Below, one piece after another: positions 1-8,812 of a DNA stretch of 64,000 nt. A model generated the notes under the pieces. That model had not been told where the DNA came from, made no database searches, and was given only the letters and a program-made list of their open reading frames with translations. A program made the position numbers and the translations under genes. The stretch lies in the NCBI RefSeq assembly GCF_040362765.1, contig NZ_BAABWK010000002.1:496001-560000 (forward strand), read 5' to 3'. Position 1 is the stretch's first letter. Every line of letters begins with the position of its first letter. Origin of the DNA: Pyruvatibacter sp. HU-CL02332 (lineage in GTDB: Bacteria > Pseudomonadota > Alphaproteobacteria > CGMCC-115125).

Positions 1-754
1 GCTTTGAGAGCACGACTTCTTCGTAGAATTTGCGGATACGGCCTTCGACCATCTTGCCGATGATCTCTTCAGGTTTGCCACTTTCGCGTGCTTCAGCGGA
101 GAGCACTTCGCGCTCCTTTTCCACGACGGCCTGGTCAAGATCAGCCTCGGTCAGCGCAAGTGGATTTGTGGCGGCAACATGCATTGCAACCTGACGGCCC
201 AACTCGTTGAGCTTTGCTGCGTCCCCGGTAGATTCAAGTGCTACCAGCACGCCGATTTTGCCAAGACCAGGGGCAACCTGGTTATGCACATAGGCTGCAA
301 CCGCACCTGCACTCACCTCGAGGCTATCGCTGCGGCGCAGGGTCATGTTTTCACCGATGGTGCCGACCATGGCCGTCACGTGATCTGCGACCGACTTTCC
401 GGCACCTGGGAACTCAGCACTCTTGAGCGCTTCAAAATCACCGCCGGTAGAAGCAGCCACGCCAGCAATGCCGGAGACCATTTCCTGGAAACCTTCGTTG
501 CGAGCCACGAAATCGGTTTCTGAGTTTACTTCCAGAACAATGCCGCGTGTGCCTTCAACGGCAACAGCAACAAGGCCTTCAGCAGCAACGCGGCCGGACT
601 TCTTGGCAGCTTTTGAAAGACCTTTGGTGCGCAGCCAATCAATGGCGGCTTCCATGTCGCCGTCGGTTTCCTTGAGGGCTGCCTTGCAGTCCATCATGCC
701 CGCGCCGGTAGAGTCGCGGAGCTCTTTCACCATGCTGGCGGTAATATTGGCCAT
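1..754 (-). CDS. tsf: Elongation factor Ts, 3' end outside the window
   Basis: Guanine-nucleotide exchange factor that recycles EF-Tu-GDP during translation. The ATG at 754 opens a frame starting [20 protein letters not shown], the family N-terminal domain, followed by [16 protein letters not shown] and the [10 protein letters not shown] core motif near residue 80. The frame is still open at the window edge (last residues [11 protein letters not shown]), so 251 residues are present and about 50-60 C-terminal residues are missing. It lies 137 nt downstream of rpsB in the usual rpsB-tsf order, with a perfect hairpin in the gap. Identity is very secure. Confidence 0.97.
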   Translation of the reverse strand, partial: MANITASMVKELRDSTGAGMMDCKAALKETDGDMEAAIDWLRTKGLSKAAKKSGRVAAEGLVAVAVEGTRGIVLEVNSETDFVARNEGFQEMVSGIAGVAASTGGDFEALKSAEFPGAGKSVADHVTAMVGTIGENMTLRRSDSLEVSAGAVAAYVHNQVAPGLGKIGVLVALESTGDAAKLNELGRQVAMHVAATNPLALTEADLDQAVVEKEREVLSAEARESGKPEEIIGKMVEGRIRKFYEEVVLSK

Positions 755-848
755 TGGGTGATCCTCTTTGGTGTTTGTCTAAATGGGGTTTGGGCACCTT
801 GCGCCTGACAATTCCTCGCCATGGCCTTAGCGTCCGGATGCGTCGCCA

Positions 849-881
849 GCGTGACACTCTGCGCATAGCAGAGTGTCACGC
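849..881 (-). promoter_or_regulatory. Perfect 14-bp hairpin between rpsB and tsf
   Basis: A perfect inverted repeat (arms GCGTGACACTCTGC and GCAGAGTGTCACGC, 5-nt loop) begins 10 nt after the rpsB stop. No T-run follows on the minus strand, so it is not a standard intrinsic terminator. It may be an attenuator, an mRNA processing site or a 3'-end stabiliser that sets the S2:EF-Ts ratio. The function is inferred; the structure is seen directly. Confidence 0.7.
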
Positions 882-891
882 GGCAAAAGCG

Positions 892-1707
892 TTAGGCAGT
901 TTCAGCAGGTGCTGCTTCTTCTGCCGGGGCCTCAGCAACTGCTTCGGCCACTGGTTCTTCAGGAAGCACTTCCGCAATTGGTTCGTCAGCTTCGCCTGGG
1001 TCAAACGCGGCACCGCCCTGACTGCGCGAGATACCATCAAGCACAGCGCGGGATGCCAGGTCGCAATAGAGCGAAATAGCGCGAGAGGCATCGTCGTTGC
1101 CCGGGATCGGGTAGGTAATGCCGGAAGGATCTGAGTTGGAATCAAGAACGGCAATCACTGGGATGCCGAGCTTTGCTGCTTCCTGAATAGCAATCTGTTC
1201 CTTGTTGGTGTCCACAACAAAAATCAGGTCAGGCACGCCGCCCATGTCCCGGATACCGCCAATTGCCTGGTCAAGCTTGTCGCGGTTACGTGTGAGAACC
1301 AGACGCTCTTTCTTGGTGAGGCGCAGGCTTTCATCAGCGAGCTGCTCATCATATTCGCGCAGTTTCTTGATGGACGCGGATACGGTCTTCCAGTTGGTCA
1401 ACGTGCCGCCAAGCCAGCGGTAGTTGATGTAATACTGGGCGCAGCGACGTGCAGATTCCGCAATCGGGTTAGACGCCTGCCGCTTGGTGCCAACAAACAG
1501 TACACGGCCGCCACCGGCAGCAACGTCACTCAGCGCAACGAGGGCCTGGTGCAGCAACGGCACGGTCTGGGCAAGATCAATGATGTGGATGTTGTCGCGG
1601 ACGCCGAAGATGAACTGGCCCATTTTCGGGTTCCAGCGGTGGCTTTGGTGTCCAAAATGCACGCCTGCTTCCAGCAGTTGGCGCATAGAATATTCTGGCA
1701 GGGCCAT
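892..1707 (-). CDS. rpsB: Small-subunit ribosomal protein S2
   Basis: Protein S2 of the 30S subunit. The start [20 protein letters not shown] is the family signature, with [14 protein letters not shown] and the core motif [16 protein letters not shown]-like ([17 protein letters not shown]) further on. The final 30 or so residues form an Ala/Glu/Pro-rich acidic tail ([14 protein letters not shown]...), an extension common in alphaproteobacterial S2 and probably disordered. The ATG is preceded by AAGGAG at good spacing. It heads the rpsB-tsf transcript; a candidate promoter lies about 170 nt upstream. Confidence 0.97.
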   Translation of the reverse strand: MALPEYSMRQLLEAGVHFGHQSHRWNPKMGQFIFGVRDNIHIIDLAQTVPLLHQALVALSDVAAGGGRVLFVGTKRQASNPIAESARRCAQYYINYRWLGGTLTNWKTVSASIKKLREYDEQLADESLRLTKKERLVLTRNRDKLDQAIGGIRDMGGVPDLIFVVDTNKEQIAIQEAAKLGIPVIAVLDSNSDPSGITYPIPGNDDASRAISLYCDLASRAVLDGISRSQGGAAFDPGEADEPIAEVLPEEPVAEAVAEAPAEEAAPAETA

Positions 1708-2038
1708 GTGCCTTGCTCCTTTTGTTTTCCGGTTCAGCCTCTGCGAGGGAGGAAGAGCGGCTGGCTAAAAGCCCGGACCGCACCGGATGGACTGGCAGGA
1801 ATGTGTGCAAATGCGCCAAAAACTACGCATCTACGGGCCCTGACACCCCGTCCCTCGCATGTGGATTACGAGGCGGTATAAGGGGTTAGAGCCTGCGGCG
1901 CAAGGGCTGGTGCTTTTAGCTTCAGACCTCGGCTTTGGTGATGCTCGGGGTCATCTTGTAACGCGGAGCTAGCGCCAAACACTTTACGTGATAAACTGTT
2001 TTTTCAAGAAACAAAAATAGCCTTTTGGGGAACAACCT
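1708..2038. other. Divergent intergenic region, rpsB leader and promoter
   Basis: No gene is seen in these 331 nt between divergent rpsB and the molybdopterin oxidoreductase gene. The rpsB side would carry a leader of about 160 nt. S2 is autoregulated through its leader in other bacteria, but no known leader motif was recognised here. The frames that cross the region have no ribosome binding site and no family features. Confidence 0.5.
1875..1903 (-). promoter_or_regulatory. Candidate housekeeping promoter for rpsB-tsf
   Basis: On the minus strand, TTGCGC (1903-1898) and TATACC (1880-1875) are separated by exactly 17 nt. The -35 has the TTG core and the -10 is a TATA variant. It would start transcription near 1868. 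Only partly consensus, so tentative. Confidence 0.35.
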
Positions 2039-4270
2039 ATGGATCACGTCAGGACCACCTGCAGCCTTTGCGAAGCCTCCTGTGGGGCAGTCATGACCGT
2101 CGAGGATGGCCGGATACTCAAAGTAGCGGCGGACCGCGAAGACGCCCTGTCGGGCGGGTTCATCTGTGCCAAGGGCGCCGCTATTCCTGACCTCGAGGCT
2201 GACCCGGACCGCGTCCGCACGCCGCTTCTCAGAAAAAACGGAGAGCTGATGCCTGTAAGCTGGGAAGAAGCGTATGCGTTCATAGACGATCGACTAAGCG
2301 CAATCCTTGCGGAGCATGGGCCCCAGGCCACGAGTGTGTATGTCGGCAATGCCGCTGCTCACAACCTGAATATCATCACCAATTTTGAAGATTTGGCGAA
2401 AGCACTTGGCACCACCAACCTGTTTACTGCGGCAAGCCTTGATCAGAACCCAAGGCAGGTCATGTCTGGCCTCTTGTACGGGGACGAATTTGCCCTCTAC
2501 GTGCCGGACATCGACCGCAGCCAGCTTGTCTGGATCATGGGAGCCAACCCCGCAGAATCCAACGGCAGCATGATGGTTGCACCTGGCTTTCTGGGCCGGA
2601 TGCAAAAAATGCATGAGCGCGGCGGACGGACGGTCGTGTTTGATCCCCGACATACAATGACGGCATCTCGCGCAAGCGAATATGTTCCCATTACGCCTTC
2701 CGGTGATGCTGCCTTTCTGGCTGGTGTGGCGCATACCCTACTCAAGCTTGGACCGCCGAAAACCACAGCGCTCTCGCTTGTTGACGATGTGGCAACAATA
2801 GAAGAGTGGCTTGCTCCCTTCACGCCTGAGGCGGTCGCGGAGGCGTGCGGCATCGATGCGGATACAATCACCAGACTCGCCACAGAACTAAGAGACACAC
2901 AGGCTGCGGCCGTTTATGGCCGGTTAGGCACAACCACACAGCTTTTCTCTTCGCTCACCTGCTGGTTGATGGACATGGTCAACATTTTCGCCGGCAACCT
3001 TGATGTGATCGGTGGGTCCATGTTCCCCAAGCCGCTTCTTGCTCAGCCCAACACCATTGGTCCATCCGGTGTGGGCGCTGGCTTCACGGTCGGCAAATGG
3101 AAGTCCCGTGTCAGTGGCGCGCCTGAGGTCGTGGGACAGATGCCAATGGCTTGCATGGCAGAGGAAATGGACACCCCGGGTGAAGGGCAGATACGCGCAC
3201 TTTTTTGCCTGGCAGGAAATCCGATTACCGCAAGCCCTGATACTCAGAGAATGGCGGCAGCCATTGACGGGCTGGATCTACTGGTTTGCCTGGATATCTA
3301 TCAGGGTGAGACAGCATCAAAAGCAGATGTCGTTCTACCATCGCCGCCCAGGCTCGCACGAGCCAACTACGACGCCTACCTCTACAGGTTTACGGTTCGC
3401 AATTACGGGCGATACACACAACAATACCGGCCTCTGGAAACCCACGAACGTAGCGATCGAGAGACGTTGCTACGGCTTATGGCAATTGCTCAGGGGCACG
3501 GTTGGGATGCCGATATTGATGCTCTGGAAGATGCAACGCTTGCAGCAACGGTTGAGGCGATGACGCAAGTACCGGAGTCTGCAATCGAGGGCCGCGATCC
3601 GGCGGACATCATGACTGCCCTGCGTGCCCTTCAACCGATAGAACGGCGCATGGATTTTGGATTGCGCATTGGACCATTCGGAGACGGCTTTGGCAGTCGC
3701 GAAGGTATTTCGCTGCAAACTCTCAAAGACTCTCCGCAGGGCGTTGATTGCGGGCCACTCGTGTCACGTCTGCCAGAGTCGCTGCGCACGACGTCAGGGC
3801 GGATCGAGGCAGTGCATGACATTATTGGGGCAGAGCTGAACCGTCTGACGAGATGGCTTGGCGAAACTCGACCACGCTTCACTCTTATCGGACGGCGCCA
3901 GTTGCGCTCCAACAACTCTTGGTTTCACAACCTGAAGAGGATGCAGCACCCAACACGGGAATGCACCGCGCAGATCAGTCCGCAAGATGCAGCCAAGCTT
4001 GGCGTGACGTCAGGCGATCTATTGTGTGTATCGACGCCGAAGGCCGCGATCGATATTCCGGCGGAAGTGAGCGACACACTCTCACCCGGTGTTGTTTCCA
4101 TTCCCCATGGCTGGGGGCATGAAATGCTCGACGGCAAGCTGAGTGTTGCGAGCGCAAACCCCGGGGTCAACGTCAACAGGATCGTCAACTATGACGAGGT
4201 TGATCCGCTGACATGGAACGGAAGGCTGAATGGAATGCCGGTGGATATCGCCAAGCTGGAAACGAATTGA
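2039..4270 (+). CDS. Molybdopterin (bis-MGD) oxidoreductase, orphan catalytic subunit
   Basis: Predicted member of the DMSO reductase/formate dehydrogenase superfamily of Mo or W enzymes. The N-terminus carries the [4Fe-4S] motif C8-x2-C11-x3-C15-x27-C43 (CSLCEASCG ... FICAKGA). A molybdopterin domain follows (VSWEEAYAFIDDRL, WIMGANPAESNG), then the C-terminal dinucleotide-binding domain (GRRQLRSNNSWFHN, DAAKLGVTSGDLL). There is no twin-arginine signal, so it is probably cytoplasmic. No iron-sulfur, membrane or FdhD-type partner gene is adjacent, so electron donor and substrate cannot be told. It is the only plus-strand gene between rpsB and dnaE and converges with dnaE, with 7 nt between the stops. 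Family is secure, function unknown. Confidence 0.88.
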   Translation: MDHVRTTCSLCEASCGAVMTVEDGRILKVAADREDALSGGFICAKGAAIPDLEADPDRVRTPLLRKNGELMPVSWEEAYAFIDDRLSAILAEHGPQATSVYVGNAAAHNLNIITNFEDLAKALGTTNLFTAASLDQNPRQVMSGLLYGDEFALYVPDIDRSQLVWIMGANPAESNGSMMVAPGFLGRMQKMHERGGRTVVFDPRHTMTASRASEYVPITPSGDAAFLAGVAHTLLKLGPPKTTALSLVDDVATIEEWLAPFTPEAVAEACGIDADTITRLATELRDTQAAAVYGRLGTTTQLFSSLTCWLMDMVNIFAGNLDVIGGSMFPKPLLAQPNTIGPSGVGAGFTVGKWKSRVSGAPEVVGQMPMACMAEEMDTPGEGQIRALFCLAGNPITASPDTQRMAAAIDGLDLLVCLDIYQGETASKADVVLPSPPRLARANYDAYLYRFTVRNYGRYTQQYRPLETHERSDRETLLRLMAIAQGHGWDADIDALEDATLAATVEAMTQVPESAIEGRDPADIMTALRALQPIERRMDFGLRIGPFGDGFGSREGISLQTLKDSPQGVDCGPLVSRLPESLRTTSGRIEAVHDIIGAELNRLTRWLGETRPRFTLIGRRQLRSNNSWFHNLKRMQHPTRECTAQISPQDAAKLGVTSGDLLCVSTPKAAIDIPAEVSDTLSPGVVSIPHGWGHEMLDGKLSVASANPGVNVNRIVNYDEVDPLTWNGRLNGMPVDIAKLETN

Positions 4271-4277
4271 TATCCCG

Positions 4278-7200
4278 CTACAGATCTTCAACGTGCGCGA
4301 CGCCGTCAATTGCCTTGAGTGCACCGCGCGCTTGAGGGGTTACCTCAAAGCGTCCAGGCAGCGTGATTTCCACTTCCTTCTTGCCACCTTCGGCATCGAC
4401 AATAAGGCTCAATTGTCCCCTGCCCTTTGGCGGTAGGCAGGCCTGAATGCTGGTGAGGGCTTTTGGGTCATCCACGAACAGGCGCAAGCCGTTTGATGTC
4501 TCCGACGCAACCTTGTCCACTGGCTGAACAGTCGCAATCTTGAGCCGAACGTCATCCCCGTCCACCTCGGCCTCAACGCCGACGACCACAGACATGTTTG
4601 GTTCAAGAAAGTCGCGTGAAACAGCCAGCGCATCCGAAAATATCACTGCCTCAAATTCACCTGTGCCATCTGACAACCCCATAAAGGCGAAGCTGTTGCC
4701 GCTCTTGGATCGACGCTCCTGCTTGTAGGCCACCGTACCGGCCAGCTTGCCGACACGTGGTCCACCGGATGCAATAGCCTGCACAAATTCTGCATAGGGT
4801 TTGACGCGGGCGCGCCGCAAGGCATCACGATAATCATCCAGCGGGTGCCCGGACAGATAGAAGCCGACGGCTTCCATTTCGTGACGCAGCCTTTCCATCG
4901 GCATCCAGTCGCGCTGGTCTCCCAGTCGCAGATCAGGGGCCACACCCGGCCCATCGCCAAACAGACTTGATTGTGAACTTTCGCGCTCTGCATCAGCACG
5001 GCTCATCTCAGCCATGGCCTTATCGGCGGCGCCATGAAGTCGTGCGCGGTTTTTGTCCACCACGTCGAATGCACCCGCGCATGCGAGATTCTCAATAGCG
5101 CGTTTGTTCACAAATTTTGGAGATACGCGAGAGGCAAAGTCTGCGACAGACTTGAAGGGGCCGTTCGATTGTCGTTCCTCCTCCAAGTGATGCATGGCCT
5201 GCTTGCCTACATTGCGAACTGCCGCAAGCGCATAGGAAATCGCACCGTCAATCACCGTAAATTCTGCACCGGACTGGTTTATGTTGGGCGGGTAAACCTC
5301 GATTTCCAAGCGCTGCGCTTCGCGTCGGAACGTATTCAGTTTGTCCGTATTGCCCATATCAAGATTCATTGAGGCCGCAAGGAACTCCACTGGGTAGTTG
5401 GCCTTGAGCCAGGCAGTTTGATACGCGACGAGAGCATAGGCAGCTGCGTGACTCTTGTTGAAGCCATAGCCGGCGAATTTATTGACCTGCTCGAAAATGC
5501 CAGCGGCCTGCTTGCCGTCAACCTTGTTCGCTTCCGCGCCCTCGACAAAGCGGACCTTTTGCTTGTCCATCTCTGCCTGGATCTTCTTGCCCATGGCACG
5601 GCGCAACAAATCAGCGTCCCCGAGTGAATAGCCGGACAGGACCTGGGCAATCTGCATCACCTGTTCCTGGTAGATCATGATCCCATAAGTTTCGGTCAGG
5701 ATCGGCTCAAGACTTGGATGCAGATAGTCGGGTTCTTCGTCGCCCTTCTTCACGGCGAGATATTTGGGAATGTTGTCCATCGGGCCGGGACGATAGAGCG
5801 CCACCAGAGCGATGATGTCCTCAAACCTGTCCGGCTTCATCTTGCGCAGGATGTCGCGCATACCGGAACTTTCGAGCTGGAACACGCCCACAGTCTCACC
5901 GCGCGAGAGCATCTCGTAGGTCCCGACATCATCGAGCGGCAGCGCCTCGATGTTGACGTCAACGCCGCGGTTTTTCAGCAGCTTCAGCGCACGCTCAATG
6001 ACCGTGAGGGTTTTCAGTCCAAGGAAGTCGAATTTGACGAGCCCCGCCGGCTCCACCCACTTCATGTTGAATTGGGTGACCGGCATGTCAGAACGCGGAT
6101 CACGATAGAGGGGCACCAGCTCCTGCAGTGGTCGGTCGCCGATCACCACGCCCGCTGCATGGGTGGACGCGTGGCGGTACAGACCTTCCAGCTTCAAAGA
6201 CATGCTGATCAACCGGTCGACAATTTCTTCAGACCGACGTGCTTCCTGCAGCTTTGGTTCGCCCTTAATGGCTTCGCCGAGCGTTACAGGATTTGCAGGA
6301 TTGTTCGGCACAAGCTTACATAGACGGTCAACCTGGCCATAGGGCATCTGCAAGACGCGCCCGACGTCACGCAACACAGCACGGGCCTGCAACTTACCGA
6401 ATGTGATGATCTGGGCGACCCGATCACGCCCGTATTTCTCCTGCACATAGGAGATCACTTCATCGCGACGGTCCTGACAGAAATCAATATCAAAGTCCGG
6501 CATGGATACGCGTTCGGGGTTCAAGAACCGTTCGAACAGCAGACCAAATCGCAACGGATCAAGGTCTGTGATGGTGAGCGCCCAGGCAACCACTGACCCG
6601 GCACCTGAACCACGTCCCGGGCCTACGGGTATGTCGTGCTGCTTTGCCCACTTGATAAAGTCGGCAACGATCAGGAAGTAACCAGGGAAGCCCATGTTCT
6701 GGATAACGCTGAGTTCAAACTCCAGCCGCTTCCAATAGTCTTCCTCCGGTGCGTAGGTCCCAAGTGCTTCAAGGCGGGCTCGCAATCCCTCTTCAGCCTG
6801 ACGTTTGAGCTCAGCAGATTCACCTTCAACGCCATCCAGCCCTTCAAACCGCGGAAGGATTGGGTCAATGATGCGCGGGCGGTACGCACACCGCTGGGCG
6901 ATCTCAACAGTTGAAGCGATTGCTTCAGGCAGATCAGCAAAAAGCGCTGCCATTTCGGCGCCTGATTTGAACCGGTGATCCGGTGTCATGCGGCGGCGGT
7001 CTTCCTGCATCACATAGGCACCGTCCGCCACACACAAAAGCGCATCGTGGGCTTCGTAATCATCAGCTTCAAAGAAGAAGACTTCATTGGTCGCCACCAA
7101 AGGCAAATTCTGGTCATACGCAATGTCCAGAAGTACCGGCTCGGCCGTAGCCTCCTCAGCCATACCGTGTCTTTGGAGTTCGACATAAAGCCGATTGGGG

Positions 7201-7754
7201 AATGATCTTGCCAGTGTCCGCGCAAGCTCTGCACCCGCGTCTGATTGCCCGGAAACGATGAGGCGGTTTATCGGGCCATTTGGTCCACCGGTGAGGCAAA
7301 TGAGCCCTTCGGCATGGCTGGCCAATTCATCGAGTGAAATGTGCGGCTGCTCGGTACCGTCGGTCCCCAGATAGGCCTCAGAGGTGAGGGCCATCAAATT
7401 GAGATAGCCGACTTCGTCCTTCGCAAGGAGCGCGATTGTTGGGTCTGGCGGACGGACACCGCCGCCTCTTACAGGTTCAACCTCGAGGTCCAATGCGAGG
7501 GTGCACCCAATGATGGGCTGGACGCCTGCGCCGGAGAGTTTTTCTGAAAATTCAAGAGCACCAAACAGATTGCCGGTATCGGTGACGGCCACCGCTGGCA
7601 TGTCCATTGCCTGACACCGACCGGCCAAATCCGGCACTCGCACGGCACCTTCCAGAAGGGAATAAGCCGTATGAAGCCTCAGGTGGACAAAGACAGGATC
7701 TTTGAACTGCCGGATCTCATCCGGCGTCGCGTCTGCGCTCGATTCGTCACTCAT
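4278..7754 (-). CDS. dnaE: DNA polymerase III alpha subunit (replicative, DnaE1 type)
   Basis: Catalytic subunit of the replicative polymerase. The N-terminal PHP domain starts FVHLRLHTAYSLLEGAV. The palm carries the catalytic aspartates in MPDFDIDFCQDRRDEVI (about residues 419-421). The fingers and tau/beta-binding regions follow (GYGFNKSHAAAYALVAYQTA), then an OB-fold near residue 1000 (RVGKLAGTVAYKQERRSKSG). At 1158 residues it has the length of the main replicative DnaE rather than error-prone DnaE2. It lies 87 nt downstream of the micropeptide gene and may share that gene's SOS promoter. The ribosome binding site is weak (TTAGG). Confidence 0.97.
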   Translation of the reverse strand: MSDESSADATPDEIRQFKDPVFVHLRLHTAYSLLEGAVRVPDLAGRCQAMDMPAVAVTDTGNLFGALEFSEKLSGAGVQPIIGCTLALDLEVEPVRGGGVRPPDPTIALLAKDEVGYLNLMALTSEAYLGTDGTEQPHISLDELASHAEGLICLTGGPNGPINRLIVSGQSDAGAELARTLARSFPNRLYVELQRHGMAEEATAEPVLLDIAYDQNLPLVATNEVFFFEADDYEAHDALLCVADGAYVMQEDRRRMTPDHRFKSGAEMAALFADLPEAIASTVEIAQRCAYRPRIIDPILPRFEGLDGVEGESAELKRQAEEGLRARLEALGTYAPEEDYWKRLEFELSVIQNMGFPGYFLIVADFIKWAKQHDIPVGPGRGSGAGSVVAWALTITDLDPLRFGLLFERFLNPERVSMPDFDIDFCQDRRDEVISYVQEKYGRDRVAQIITFGKLQARAVLRDVGRVLQMPYGQVDRLCKLVPNNPANPVTLGEAIKGEPKLQEARRSEEIVDRLISMSLKLEGLYRHASTHAAGVVIGDRPLQELVPLYRDPRSDMPVTQFNMKWVEPAGLVKFDFLGLKTLTVIERALKLLKNRGVDVNIEALPLDDVGTYEMLSRGETVGVFQLESSGMRDILRKMKPDRFEDIIALVALYRPGPMDNIPKYLAVKKGDEEPDYLHPSLEPILTETYGIMIYQEQVMQIAQVLSGYSLGDADLLRRAMGKKIQAEMDKQKVRFVEGAEANKVDGKQAAGIFEQVNKFAGYGFNKSHAAAYALVAYQTAWLKANYPVEFLAASMNLDMGNTDKLNTFRREAQRLEIEVYPPNINQSGAEFTVIDGAISYALAAVRNVGKQAMHHLEEERQSNGPFKSVADFASRVSPKFVNKRAIENLACAGAFDVVDKNRARLHGAADKAMAEMSRADAERESSQSSLFGDGPGVAPDLRLGDQRDWMPMERLRHEMEAVGFYLSGHPLDDYRDALRRARVKPYAEFVQAIASGGPRVGKLAGTVAYKQERRSKSGNSFAFMGLSDGTGEFEAVIFSDALAVSRDFLEPNMSVVVGVEAEVDGDDVRLKIATVQPVDKVASETSNGLRLFVDDPKALTSIQACLPPKGRGQLSLIVDAEGGKKEVEITLPGRFEVTPQARGALKAIDGVAHVEDL

Positions 7755-7841
7755 GGCCTAAGTGTACCGCCAAGTGATCCGGCCCGGTTACAGGGGTTTC
7801 AGTTATCCCCAGAAAAGACGCCTGACGCAGCTGCTTGTGGA

Positions 7842-7940
7842 TTATCCGGCGGCCTGCGCAGCGGCAGTCAGTGCAAAGCCACTCCACATGACAGCACCAA
7901 GAACGAAGAGAGCAGCGGTATCTTTGACCCATTCAGACAT
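7842..7940 (-). CDS. 32-residue single-pass membrane micropeptide, SOS-regulated, SidA-like
   Basis: A very small gene with unusually good signals: GGAGG (7951-7947) sits 6 nt before the ATG at 7940 and the frame ends in TAA. The peptide starts MSEWVKDTAA, has a hydrophobic helix over about residues 9-28, and ends AAQAAG. A charged N-terminus followed by one membrane span fits an inner-membrane micropeptide. The promoter upstream has a perfect LexA box in its spacer. By architecture (size, single span, SOS control, place next to dnaE) it resembles SidA, the 29-residue SOS-induced division inhibitor of Caulobacter that acts on FtsW/FtsN. Sequence homology to SidA was not tested. That the gene is real is likely; the division-inhibitor role is inference. 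Confidence 0.72.
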   Translation of the reverse strand: MSEWVKDTAALFVLGAVMWSGFALTAAAQAAG

Positions 7941-7946
7941 ATCCAG

Positions 7947-7951
7947 CCTCC
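7947..7951 (-). promoter_or_regulatory. Consensus ribosome binding site of the micropeptide
   Basis: The minus strand reads GGAGG, then CTGGAT, then ATG, a 5-base Shine-Dalgarno core at 6-nt spacing. It is one of the better initiation sites in the window and is the main reason for calling the 32-codon frame a gene. Confidence 0.75.
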
Positions 7952-7975
7952 AGCTGTAACGTTCAATGTGGAGGC

Positions 7976-8005
7976 ATCATGTTCTCTTTTTGTTCTTTTG
8001 GTCAA
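7976..8005 (-). promoter_or_regulatory. Promoter of the micropeptide (and possibly dnaE)
   Basis: On the minus strand, TTGACC (8005-8000, five of six consensus bases) is followed after 18 nt by CATGAT (7981-7976, four of six). Transcription would start near 7969 and give a leader of about 28 nt ending in the GGAGG site. The LexA box fills most of the spacer, so bound LexA would block RNA polymerase. Confidence 0.55.
7981..7995. promoter_or_regulatory. LexA (SOS) box, GTTC-N7-GTTC
   Basis: The plus strand reads GTTC TCTTTTT GTTC, an exact match to the direct-repeat LexA operator known in alphaproteobacteria such as Caulobacter and Rhodobacter (GAAC-N7-GAAC on the other strand). It lies between the -35 and -10 of the micropeptide promoter. 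A further single GTTC occurs at 8017-8020 at unsuitable spacing. The eight fixed bases alone would occur by chance now and then in 64 kb; the promoter position and downstream gene make it convincing. Confidence 0.65.
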
Positions 8006-8107
8006 GTACCTATTTTGTTCTTTTTATCAAAGATCCCATGCAGTGTCGACTTCAGCAATTTCTGACTGAAATTCAGCGGTTTTTCTCAAGGCCACCAGAG
8101 AAACTGA

Positions 8108-8812
8108 TCAGAGTTGGTTGCCTGCAATGTCAGCGCCATCAACCAACAGGCCTTCATGTAGAAGGACCACCCGGTCCATTTCACGGGCCAGATCGAGGTT
8201 ATGTGTGGCAACGAGTGCGGCAACACCTTCACCACGGGTCAATTGGACGAACTCATTGAAGACACCGCGGGATGTCTTTGGATCAAGATTGCCCGTTGGT
8301 TCATCCGCCAATAAAAGCCGGGGCCGATTGGCCAGCGCGCGGGCAATTGCCACCCGTTGCTGCTCGCCGCCTGACAGTTGCGCAGGCCGATGCTCCAGAC
8401 GTTCTTCGAGGCCAAGCCTGCCCAGCAGACGCTCCGCCACAGCAATGGCTTCCTTGCGTTTCACGCCAGCAATGAGTTGCGGCAGTACGACATTCTCGGT
8501 CGCGGAGAATTCGGGAAGCAGATGATGTGCCTGATAGACGAACCCGACCTCAGTTCGGCGCACGCGCGTCTTCTCTGAATCCGAGAGCCCCATGCATGGA
8601 ACGCCGCCAATTTCGACCTCGCCTGCATCAGGCTGTTCCATCAGCCCCGCAATGTGAAGCAACGACGATTTGCCCGCGCCGGACGGACCAACCAAGGCAA
8701 CCAGTTCGCCAGGCTGAACGGATAGATTGGCACCGCGGAAAATCCGCAGCTCATCCTCACCCTGCATGAATGTCCGTTCGACACCCTGCAATTCCAGTGC
8801 GGCATTACTCAT
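8108..8812 (-). CDS. lolD: Lipoprotein-releasing ABC transporter, ATP-binding subunit
   Basis: ATPase that powers release of mature lipoproteins from the inner membrane to LolA. It has a Walker A motif (GPSGAGKSS), the signature [15 protein letters not shown], Walker B ([12 protein letters not shown]) and the switch histidine (VATHNLD). The frame extends upstream, but the start is placed at [15 protein letters not shown]: it gives 234 residues, the family length, and overlaps the permease stop by 8 nt (ATGAGTAA), a normal coupled arrangement. The next minus-strand gene downstream is the SOS micropeptide, 167 nt away and with its own promoter. Confidence 0.93.
   Translation of the reverse strand: MSNAALELQGVERTFMQGEDELRIFRGANLSVQPGELVALVGPSGAGKSSLLHIAGLMEQPDAGEVEIGGVPCMGLSDSEKTRVRRTEVGFVYQAHHLLPEFSATENVVLPQLIAGVKRKEAIAVAERLLGRLGLEERLEHRPAQLSGGEQQRVAIARALANRPRLLLADEPTGNLDPKTSRGVFNEFVQLTRGEGVAALVATHNLDLAREMDRVVLLHEGLLVDGADIAGNQL

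Noticed and set aside
5718-6323. 201-codon plus-strand frame
   Set aside because: Entirely antisense to the polymerase core of dnaE.
8017-8020. Third GTTC as part of a second LexA box
   Set aside because: The distance to the neighbouring GTTC is 21 nt instead of 7.
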